Source: Earliella scabrosa (lineage: Eukaryota > Basidiomycota > Agaricomycetes > Polyporales > Polyporaceae). Taken from it: a stretch of DNA of 64,000 bases. Position 1 is the stretch's first letter, and every line of letters starts with the position of its first letter. A model generated the notes under the pieces. It searched no databases. It saw only the letters and a list, made by a program, of their open reading frames with translations, and was not told where the DNA came from. The DNA lies in assembly GCA_022605405.1 (NCBI GenBank), contig JABYQQ010000005.1, forward strand, positions 1,426,001-1,490,000, written 5' to 3'. This document shows positions 45,640 to 54,985 of the stretch, one piece after another. The translations under genes were made by a program, and so were the position numbers.

Positions 45640-46285
45640 TTACAGTCGCGACGGAGTATCCGAGCTTGCGCTGGACTGCTCGAACTGAGCCCGCATCTCC
45701 GCCAGTCTTGACGCGCGGTCATTCTGCAAATAAATGAGTACGTGAACATACATCGATTAATCAAAAGGCTGCTTACAGCGTTCGCCTCTAGCGTATGTTG
45801 GCAGTCCTCGAGGTTGGACTGCATCTGACGCACACTGTCATTGGTCTCAGCTTCGTAACCGCGCTTCCGCTGCACAAAATACAACCTTCAATGTACCTGC
45901 CTATCAGGATAAGCAAGAAAGACGTACAACTAGCGTTTCTTGAGCCTTGGCTTCCCTATCGAGCGCGTTCGCGTGCTGGTGCTTCGCCTTGTTGAGCGCC
46001 TTCGCAGAGGATTGCTCTGTATCCTTGACCTTCAGCGCTTTCTTCTGTGCTTTGTCTGCCGCCTGACGACAAATTATGAGATCGACGGGACAGCTTGGGA
46101 GACGCTTGATGTTCATGGCTGCATACCTTGTTGCATTTGCGGAGAGCCTTCTCCGCTTCTGAGACGTCCTGCAAGGCGCGTTTGATGCTCTTCTGTTCAG
46201 CCTTAGCCTCCTGTGCCAGAACCTTCTCTAGCTTCTTGGCTTCGCGATCGCTGATCACGGTGAGGGCAGGAGAAGCAGATGTCAT
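45640..46285 (-). CDS. Small coiled-coil protein, possibly Ncp1-like
   Basis: Four exons: 46127-46285, 45928-46062, 45777-45869 and 45640-45723, 156 aa. The spliced protein is almost wholly a charged, Ala-rich helix (SDREAKKLEKVLAQEAKAEQ, SEAEKALRKCNKAADKAQKK, LNKAKHQHANALDREAKAQE), then MQSNLEDCQHTLEANANDRA and a short Ser-rich end. Exons are multiples of three (phase 0 throughout), a clean modular layout. It resembles small fungal proteins annotated as DNA-binding protein Ncp1, but coiled coils match many families by chance, so I give no firm function. Start at the ATG at 46285; an upstream in-frame ATG (46339) would add 18 residues. Confidence 0.7.
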
Positions 46286-46706
46286 GATGAGACGAGTAAT
46301 GGAGTGTGTGCAGGAGAATGTTTGGACGGAAGAGTGCAAAGATGGAGATGAGGGTTCATCACGTCCGCCCTCCAGCTCTTATGCCGCAGTGATGCGGCTG
46401 ACATCGAACCGCGACTCAGGCCGAGGCCTGACGAACGTGCGGATAGAATGTCAGCCAGCCTGCAGTGGCTGAGCGGCGGCTCAGTAAATACCGCGGCCTC
46501 CACGGGGAAGGTGATGTGACACAGTCACATGACCGCGTCAAGACAGCGTCACATATGACAATGGGTAGGGAGGACAAGGAAGAACAAGAAGGCGTGCATG
46601 TACATCGAGCACTTCGTATATGCAGCTAAGACAATGAGGTATAGGTTATAGGCAAATATCATGTGGAGATGGATCAAGAGAGCAAAGTGTACAGACTGAC
46701 GAAGTG
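46286..46706. other. Intergenic spacer
   Basis: Promoter side of the coiled-coil gene and 3' side of the PIP-box gene. Contains GTCACAT/ATGTGAC-type short inverted repeats near 46513-46557, with nothing else recognisable. Confidence 0.4.
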
Positions 46707-48483
46707 TCAATCGTCCTCTGGACTTTGGGAAGGCTCCGAATCACTAGAGAACATGGCGTAGAAGTTCCTCACAGGACTTGGAGTAGACTGGGATATAGAT
46801 GATTCGTAGGACGAGGAGTCATCCAAGACGTCATCCTCGGGGATGGGAAGGGGCGAAGCAGAAATGTCGTCAAGAGGATCGTGATCATCGTCGGGAACAA
46901 AGGGGGGTGAACGACTCTCATCCATCTGCTCGGACGGGATTGCGTTGCCGCGTTCATCGCGCCCTTCGAACATGGCACGGAAGCGTCGCAATTGTGGTGG
47001 CGTCTGCAGGTGTGGTTGAGAGTCGCATGACGCCGAAGACGTCGTGAGCTGGGACGACGATGGCACGCGCAGTGGAGACGTGCGTAGATCTGATATGCTG
47101 AGTGAAGGCGTCTGGGAGTCCGATGAGTATTCATCCTGCGCATCGTAATCCTGCGACATTGTTTCGGGCGAAGGTGATGAGGGCGTTCTCCCCCTGTTGG
47201 CCAGCCTACTAGAACTTCAGATGGACACCCAGCCTAACAAGAAGGCAGCACACGAACCTTCGTATCTCTGCGGTTCGGGCAGCTATAGCTGCAGCCCACT
47301 CGGGAGTGATGTCCGCCTCGATCTGACTTTGGGAGCTTTCGACGACTTCTGGGGAAGGTAGCTCCTTGTCGACATCGCACCCGACATGATGAATTGGTTC
47401 GACCTGGAGGGGTGACAACGTGACCATGTGTCTGCTGGCGCGTTGCATCGGAGACGGAGGCATCTCTAGCTCTCTCTCCTGACTTTGGGAGCTAGGTACA
47501 ATCTGCGAGGCGCGTTCCAACGGCATCCGTGGCGCACCATCAGCCGAAGGGGCGTCTTGCCAGCCTGGTATTGATAACTCCTGTGTCTGAGACGATGGTA
47601 CCCACCCAGAAGAGCGAGGCTTGCCCGAGTGAAAGGTAGGAGGAGTCGGCATACTAGAAGGAATGGATATCTTGAGAGGAAGAGGCGGGGGTGGCATAAG
47701 CTCACGACTGTTTTGAGGCTGCAGCGTTGTGGAAGAGTCTTTGTCTCTTGTCTGGCCACGAGCAGGAGCGTCTAGAGAAGCCAACGTATGACCCACGCCA
47801 TCCGATCTCACCGATAATCTGGACGTACCGGGCACAAGGTTCCCTGTAAGTGCCCGACGAGTACCCTCCATGACTTCTTGAGAGCTACCGACATGGTTTG
47901 ACCCCGCCTTCAACTCGGCTTCAGGCTCGGCCTGAGTGTTGCGCGTCTTCTTCTGCCATCTCGCATGCGGATCAGTAAGAGGTGGGGAGGGAAGCGAGTC
48001 TGCAGCAACGAGATCACGCTTGCGTGCGATGTGCTTGGGCGTGAGGGGAGGGCCGTCGACGGAAGCTGCCGTTTGCAAGGTAGGTGGTGCGTGGTCATCT
48101 GAATCTGATTGTGTAAGGTCGATTCTTGGACATCCGAGCGCAACATTGGTGCGGGTGTCTTCAACAATAGGGCTCGTAGGGAGCTGTTCGCTGCAGCTCC
48201 TCGCCGCTCGTGGGGTATTCCGCGATCCCGAGCCCTCCACGGGGTTTGGAACTTCACCAACATGTCTAGCTGAGTGCTTCCTAGGCTTAGGGGGCGTGAG
48301 ATTCTCCTTCTGCTTGAGCTTTTTCTTTGGAGGCTCTAACGATTCGTCGGCCAGATGGGTGGGAGGATCTCTACGCTTGGGGGAGATCCTAGGGTTTCCA
48401 GTCTTGCTGCCGCGTTTGCTCGATGACGAGGTGCCGAAGAACGCAGAGATAGGAAGCTGTCCTCCACCAATGGACAGGGGCAT
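46707..48483 (-). CDS. Disordered nuclear protein with N-terminal PCNA-interacting (PIP) box
   Basis: Two exons: 47258-48483 and 46707-47208, 575 aa, starting at the ATG at 48483. Residues about 8-15 read QLPISAFF, an exact match to the canonical PIP box (Q-x-x-[ILM]-x-x-F-F), followed by a basic stretch (SSKRGSK) as in real PCNA ligands. The rest is low-complexity: basic KKKLKQKENLTPPKPRK (likely a nuclear signal), and many SQ/TQ sites (SSQSQERE, SSQSQIEA, SSQTQE) of the type used by checkpoint kinases. Two related motifs, RRFRAMF and VRNFYAMF, lie near the C-terminus, the last between acidic clusters. No enzymatic domain is visible. It is divergent from dUTPase, 242 bp apart, across an ACGCGT box, consistent with an S-phase role. 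I do not recognise a named orthologue. Confidence 0.75.
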
Positions 48484-48725
48484 CAAGCGAGCGAGCTATT
48501 GAAGCTTGGAGGAGAGGACACACGGACACGAAGCCAGGCAGAAGGCTCGAAGGGGGCTTGCCTCGGTACATACTTGCAATGGCGACAGGCGATCGGCGCG
48601 TGACCGTGTGCGCGCGGAGTTGGCACGCTTCCCAACTCCGACGACGCGTCTCAATCGCCTTTGCCACCCACGCGCCTCGCGACACCAGTTCACTCGCTTC
48701 CACTCGTCCTCAGCCTTGCTCGCTC
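48484..48725. promoter_or_regulatory. Divergent promoter, PIP-box gene / dUTPase, with MluI cell-cycle box
   Basis: The 242 bp between starts contain ACGCGT at 48644-48649 plus GGCGCGT- and CACGCGC-like variants. MBF-type factors bind ACGCGT to drive G1/S genes in yeasts, and dUTPase is a known S-phase gene there. Function in this fungus is inferred. Confidence 0.5.
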
Positions 48726-49436
48726 ATGTCCGACGTCGACACACCTCAAATTAAGAAACGCAAGATGTCCCCCGAGAACGACCAGTCTGACCTTGCGCCC
48801 GTCGCTGGCCTGCTCATCAAACGCCACTCTGAAAAGGCGCGACTACCTACGCGTGGCTCTGCACTTGCCGCGGGCTACGATCTGTACAGGTACGAATATG
48901 GTGTGGGGTGACGAGATGTCGTGTTCTGAGGGCTCTGTAGTGCAGAGACAAAAGTTATCCCGGCACGAGGGAAGGCTCTCGTAGACACGCAGATCTCTGT
49001 CGCTGTGCCAGCAGGCACTTACGGTCGTGTTGCGCCTCGTAGCGGTCTTGGTGCGTTACTCAATTGCAGTCTGGGATTATACTGAACAATTTTGTGTAGC
49101 ATCGAAGTTCATGATCGACACTGGTGCTGGAGTCATCGACGCGGACTACAGGGGCATCGTCTTTGTGCTCTTATACAACCTTTCAGATCAGGAGTTCACA
49201 GGCGAGTCAGTGTCTGAGGTGCAGGGAAACCGTTCTCACCTTCTACGCAGTCAACGAAGGTGATCGCGTTGCGCAGCTCATTCTTGAACGTATCGTGACG
49301 CCAGACGTCGTTGAAGTGCAGGTGCGTCCCTTGACCTTGACCATCCCCGCTCCTGCTAAGGGATCGATAGGATCTTGATGCGACGCTACGCGGTGCAGGA
49401 GGTTTCGGGTCTACTGGTGGTCATAACGCATTGTAG
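48726..49436 (+). CDS. dut1: dUTP diphosphatase (dUTPase)
   Basis: Five exons: 48726-48889, 48941-49050, 49100-49201, 49251-49321 and 49371-49436, 170 aa. All five trimeric dUTPase motifs are present: AAGYDLYSAE (1), [10 protein letters not shown] (2), [17 protein letters not shown] (3), [13 protein letters not shown] (4) and [12 protein letters not shown] (5). The enzyme hydrolyses dUTP to dUMP and pyrophosphate, keeping uracil out of DNA and feeding dTMP synthesis. The N-terminus has a basic KKRK stretch, suggesting a nuclear form. The intron 49202-49250 begins with GC, as only that site joins motif 3 to motif 4 in phase. Confidence 0.96.
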
Positions 49437-49632
49437 AAGTGTTATCATCTGGTTTTGCTGTGTACTCCGATCTTGTGTTAGTAATTCTGCGTTTGGTTCC
49501 TTATTGGCGCTGGAGATTGGCTTCTACTCCGACTACCATCTCGCGACTCACATCCGATCTACCTGAGCTCAACTTCCTCTGTCACCTATAATCTCCCGTA
49601 TAGTCCTACAAAACTTTCCTTGCGTTGAGCCA

Positions 49633-51658
49633 ATGCCGAGCGTAGAATCCAATTCTTGGGAAGTTGCACGAAGTGAAGACTCGCCATCTAAGTTAGCGGA
49701 TGACCGCAGGTACGTTTGATACCTGTATGACATCTGTGTTAAGCTCTCATTGTAACGAACACCCAAGTGCGCGAGCTCAAGCAGACTTCCATTCCACAGA
49801 GGCCCTTCGGCTGAGGCAGTTATACAATTCCCACTCACGTTCCGCGACTCTGTTACCCGACGTCCTCTCCATCATATTCCTCACCCACGCGCAGACACTA
49901 TCGGAGGATCTGGAGATATACTTCCAAAACTATGCCGTCAGTTCATCCTACGAAGACTATTCACACGATTCTATCTACCCTTGGTTCGTCGTCGCCCATA
50001 TCTGCCGTTATTGGCGCGAGGTCGCTTTGGCGTGCCCGCTTCTATGGAGCCGCATTCTGCTGGACGAGCGGATACCTCCTGAATGCATCCGCACCCTATT
50101 GAAACGTTCTTGCGAATCGTCGCTGGACGTCGTGATGCGTGTTGCCGATGAAAAACATTGCTCTGGCTGCAGAGCGTCTGGCCGTGGCCGGGACAACCTC
50201 CGCGCTGGTATGGACCTACTACGCACAATGTTTCCGAGGACCCGCAAGTTACGCGTATACATTGCCACATCAAATACGCGCAGAATTTGGCATGTTTTGT
50301 CTGGTCTCGGTCGCGCGGGCAGGCTAGAAGAACTGCGTATCGAGGGTATGGGATATGCGCGTACGGAGTTCCTTTGGAATGCGGACCCGATGGTAGTGGT
50401 GCCCAGTCAAGTTACCCCAGACCCTCCCCCCATTCTCAATACTCTCGTTTCCGTTTCCGTCCTGTTCCCATGGCAAAACACCCTTCTCTCCTCAACACTA
50501 CGACATCTCGCGGTCACCTATACTCGATACGGGGATGAAGACAATCTCGGTACCCTCCTTGAAGCCTTACGCAACATGCCTAATCTCGAAACTCTGGACA
50601 TTCATCCCATGCCTCCCGCGAATCCGGGTGCCACCTACGAAGTCGTCAACCTCCCTTCGCTTCGCCAAGTGCGGGTTCCTTTAGCCTCAAACACTACTCC
50701 TGCTTTCCTTATGGCGCTCGACATAGCAGAAAATGCATCAGTCTACTTGACCGCCGTCGATTCGGATCCCGACGATGCAAGCCTGTTAGACGGTGTCAGC
50801 CCAGATCTGCCCCAGGCAATCCGCACTGTCCTCCGGAAGATGAAGATCAATGTGATCTCTCACTGCAAGACCAAATACCAACCTTGTAGCCCGGACTCCC
50901 CGCCCTTATGCTGCATGTGGACTGCCGAGAGTGGGCATTCCTCCCTTCAAGCTGTTCTGGAAACCTGGGATTCCATTGATCGGTCTCCGCCCAAGCTTGC
51001 CTTTGATGCCCCTCTAAATAGCCCGGCCATGGCGATCATCATTGCGGGTCTTGACCTCACCCACGTCCACACAATCAATCTCGACGACGACGAGGGAAAC
51101 CATGTCAGGCCAGCCGTGGAGAATTTGCGGTCCGCAGTGAACGTGACCACTCTTCGGGTGTCCAGAGAAGCCGTCCTAGCCATCAGCGCTGCCCTTGCAA
51201 GATGGACACGACCCCCTTCCACGGATGCTGAGGCGGCCTTGCTCGCAGCCGACGCTGACAGTGACTTTGTTTTCCCGAATTGGGCGGGGTTAGGCGAGCT
51301 CGAGGAGACAGGCACACCCCTACCCGACCCCAACAATAATGACGCCACTGGTCCTCCATTTCCTCGGCTACGCCATCTCGTTTTATCCATGGTCGACTTC
51401 CCGCTCTCGGGAGACCGAAAGGACTATCGGTTCACAGATTTCCGGTCGTGGATGTGGCCAAAGTCGCGTCGGGGTTTTGACGTGATGGGTTTACTGCGAT
51501 GTCTACGTGTGCGCACAACGCAAGGGGCATCAGCCATGCAGCGGGTAACCTTTGATAACTGCCAGTGCCACGAGAGCGAGCGACTCCTACCTATCGTTCG
51601 TGCAATACCCGAGGTTTGGTGGGATGGAAAGCAGTTATCGTTCGATGCCGTAGTATGA
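49633..51658 (+). CDS. F-box-like domain protein
   Basis: Two exons, 49633-49709 and 49768-51658, 655 aa; the intron is in phase 2, as in the two paralogues downstream. F-box-like region at about residues 35-110: DFHSTEALRLRQLYNSH, TLLPDVLSIIFLTHAQ, then FVVAHICRYWREVALACPLLWSRI. The rest is a leucine-rich body (LRHLAVTYT, LETLDIHPM, LVLSMVDFPL) ending CQCHESERLLPIVRAIPEVWWDGKQL, the family C-terminus. Presumed SCF adaptor. It is intact and the best-preserved copy in the window. An ATG at 49700 inside the frame would give a shorter unspliced form, but the spliced start keeps the conserved intron. Confidence 0.82.
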
Positions 51659-51806
51659 ATTTTGCTCGATTCGCGAGATACAATACCAGTGACACTTGTG
51701 TGGTACTCTCGGCTTCGATCCGTGGACACTTCGTCTAAGACAGGATAGATCGTGCTATATCCGGTTGCAAGAAACTCGCAGACTAGTCGCGGTTGTTATA
51801 GAACAC

Positions 51807-52433
51807 TAATCTCGTCACCAGACGGTATCGGCAGGCTCGTCTCCGCCCCGTCCGGAAAAGGAAAGCGAGACGGACAGAGAACGGGGCAGAGACTCGGCCT
51901 ATACCGTCTGGTGAGTTTCGTATAGACGGGTGGCGTATTCCCCTATGACGTGCTCGCTCTCTCCCCCCTCGCTTCCCCACAGCCCGCCGCCGCGCTGCTT
52001 TTGGCAGGGGAGGTTGATGACTCCTCCCATGTGAGCCTGCGCCCCGTAGCTCATTCCACATGAATGTGCATATATGCGCGTCCTATCACATCGACGAGTC
52101 GCACTGGCAGCCATCTATGTAAGACGAGCGGGTATGCGCATATAGCCATGTCATTTTCTGAGAACCCAGCGCGGGCGCGAGATGCAAGGAGCACGGACAG
52201 CCTACGAGCCGCCGACCCGCGCGTAAGTATGGCATCGGCAGGCTGGCGTTGTCCCCCCAGCTGCGGCTTGCAGGCGACGACGGCCACGGCCGTGGTTTGG
52301 GAGGGGAGGGGAATACCCCACCCGTCTATACGAAATTCACCAGACGGTTAGGGTCTGTCTCGTTCTCGGTTCTCTGTCCATCCCGGTTTCCTTTTCTGGA
52401 CGAGACACCCCGAACCGTCTGGTGACGAGATTA
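51807..52433. mobile_element. Mutator-like MITE with long terminal inverted repeats, 627 bp
   Basis: The element is flanked by the 9-bp direct repeat ATAGAACAC (51798-51806 and 52434-52442), typical of Mutator-like (MULE) target duplications. The ends TAATCTCGTCACCAGACGGT are perfect over 20 bp and imperfect inverted similarity extends to about 138 bp on the left (51807-51944) and 127 bp on the right (52307-52433). Inside each TIR the 10-mer ACCAGACGGT returns inverted as ACCGTCTGGT, so each end can also fold on itself. There is no transposase. It lies between the intact F-box gene and the broken paralogue. Confidence 0.85.
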
Positions 52434-52712
52434 ATAGAACACATGGTCCTTGCTGGTGCCTTCAGCCCGGCGCCTAGGTGGAGCGAATCCAATCCAATAG
52501 TTCTCACGACTCTAACCAAGCTTCGATGTAACCGTACGGCTCGACTCACCACCAGTGCATATACTCGGTGTATGCCTGTGTACTAGGTCCGTTTGCTTTG
52601 TCTACGCGTCCCATGCTAGTTCGTTAATCGTTTCAAAACAGCACCGGCGAGTCGTCATCCGGGTCAACCACTGAGGACACACTGGGCTCGCGCGAGTGTA
52701 CACGTCACGGTC

Positions 52713-54760
52713 ATGACCAGAGAGATACAAGACCTCACTGGACGTGGGACAGGAGACCCAGAGAAGTGAGTATATGCACACAGTTCCCGTGAGAAAGCAC
52801 TGATATTCTCACTATAGCATCGATGCTTGGAATAGAGAAGCATCCTTTCACGAGAGTGAGTCTCGTCGATTGCTCGCCCACTACAACACTATCGTTCCCG
52901 TCAACAAGTTATCACACGATCTCCTCTCCGCCATCTTCATGGAAATCATGCATGAATTCGAAGACGAACACGACTTCAGCGCACGAGTTCATGGCATGCG
53001 CAAGGTCGACCCGGATGAGTGGGAGTTGACGCACAGACCTCTCTTCGCATGGCTTCGAGTCTCCCGTGTCTGTCGCCACTGGAGAAGTGTTGCGCTCGGA
53101 TGCCCCCAGCTCTGGACCTTTCTCCTGGTCACTGAGCGGCTTCCGCGGGATTATCTCGACACGATCCTATCCAGGTCCCAGGCACATCCACTTTCCGTCG
53201 TGCTGCACGCAAACGCCGGCTGTTGCCCAGGTCGCTGTCATCCAGGTCCGCCCCCCGCACGATCGCCGGGAAGTGATGCCAACACTGCTCAACAAGGTCC
53301 GCCGACTTACTGCGTTCATAGGAGGACTCAACCATCTCGGTGTATGGAACGCTCTTACGGGAGCTTCGGAGCAGCTCAGGTCCCTACACCTCGAGGCAAC
53401 GGAGTGGATCATACCCCGGTGGCAAAACCAACTCGGACCCAGAACGGCGATCCCCGAGACCCTCTTCGCCTGGTCACCTCATTTAGAACACCTCACGGTC
53501 GTCGCCTTACCTTTTCGTTGGACGTGCTCCCTGCTGCGTCCCACTGTCCGTCATCTACAGGTGTCTCGCTGCTCACTATGGGATGGAGACTCACCGGGAG
53601 CGACCAGCCTTGTGGCGCTCCTTGCGGCGCTTCGTGGCATGCCTCTCCTCGAAGTCCTCGATCTCGATGTGCTGCCAAAGCGCATGGATCCCACGGCGCA
53701 ATAAGAGGATGTCCATCTTCGGAAGTTGAGAAAATTGTGTATCCCGCTTGGTGGGCGAGCCCTTCAATTTGTCCAATCCATACGACTCCCCAACAACACC
53801 AACATCCGCTTTCATGCAAGCTACAGAGACAGTCCAACCGACGATGATATCAAGAGTATCCTTCGTCCTCTGCTCGACGAACTTTCTATCTATGCTATGT
53901 CCTACATATACCCTGCCGCTCTCATTCGTCCACACACGCATGAATATGAAAACCAGGAGGGACAGTACCAACTCTGGACAATCCCCGCTGCCCAAGATCG
54001 TGCAACGGCTCCATCCATTTGGCGAGCTGTCAAGCTTCTTCCACCTCGACTCGAATTTCCATCGACACTGGACAGCCCCCTACTCACCAAGATCCTTCTC
54101 ATACTCGATCTCTCCTCCGTTGCCATGTTGGAGGTTCACGGGGACGTCGAGGATACACGACGATGGTCTCTCGCGTTCGCATCCGCTGAGAACGTCACAA
54201 CCCTTCGAATTGGGGATTCATGCGCCTTCGCTCTAGGTGCTATCCTTGCTGGATGGACGTCGACTGAGCCTCTGCATGACACCGCGAAGCCAGGGTCAGG
54301 ATCCAGAGGAACCTCCTTCGACTGGCTAGGTTTCTCTGAGAGCGCCGAGGCGGTCACGACAGCCAGCTCAGAGTTACCCAGCAGCCTTCCGCTCTTCCCG
54401 AAGCTACGCGAGATACAAATATTTGCCGTCGACTTCCCTTCCGAAGGCGGGCCCGGGATTCGCTGGAGGCACCATCGCCACTACGGATACTCACACAGGT
54501 CATCATTCAACGCGTCCGTAAGGAATCGACTCCCCTGTGGCATGGACGCAAAAGGGCTGGCGAAAGGGTTGCAGATGCGTACTGCTTGTGGCGCTGCAAA
54601 GATCATGCGCCTAACATTCGAGGAGTCGCGATGTCCTGACCGGGGACATCTACGCGCGCTCATTGACGGAGTCGTGGACGAGTTGTGGTGGGACGGCAAA
54701 CTGCTGACGAGGGAAAATTATCAGGATGTAGGAGGAACGGACACTGTCACTCCTGACTAG
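52713..54760 (+). pseudogene. F-box-like paralogue with frameshift and in-frame stop
   Basis: Exon 1 is 52713-52765 (phase-2 intron 52766-52817, as in the other paralogues), then a family-like body: REASFHESESRRLLAHYN, HDLLSAIFMEIM, WLRVSRVCRHWRSVALGCPQLW. Two lesions break it. At the C6 run 53251-53256 the frame shifts by one: downstream similarity (EVMPTLLNKVRRLTAFIGG, LGVWNAL) is in another frame. At 53702-53704 an in-frame TAA interrupts the conserved stretch before LRKLCIPLGG. After that the frame is open to 54760, ending in the family C-terminus DELWWDGKLL. No splice pattern removes the stop. A homopolymer sequencing error could explain the first lesion, but not both. Confidence 0.75.
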
Positions 54761-54985
54761 TTCGATGTATTCAACTCTTGACGTGCTGTTGAAGTACTGT
54801 ATTGTACGCGAGGGCCTTCCGAGTCGGAATCGTACGCGAGAGCCTTCGCCACCGACGCGTGTCATAGTCACGCAAATATCACCTGACCGTGAGTGGTGCC
54901 TCGAGACTTGGCACTGGGCAGCACATATGGCGTCGCCGCCATCTTGCATCCACTCCCCTACTCTCCTCGTCCTGCACTCTACAGC

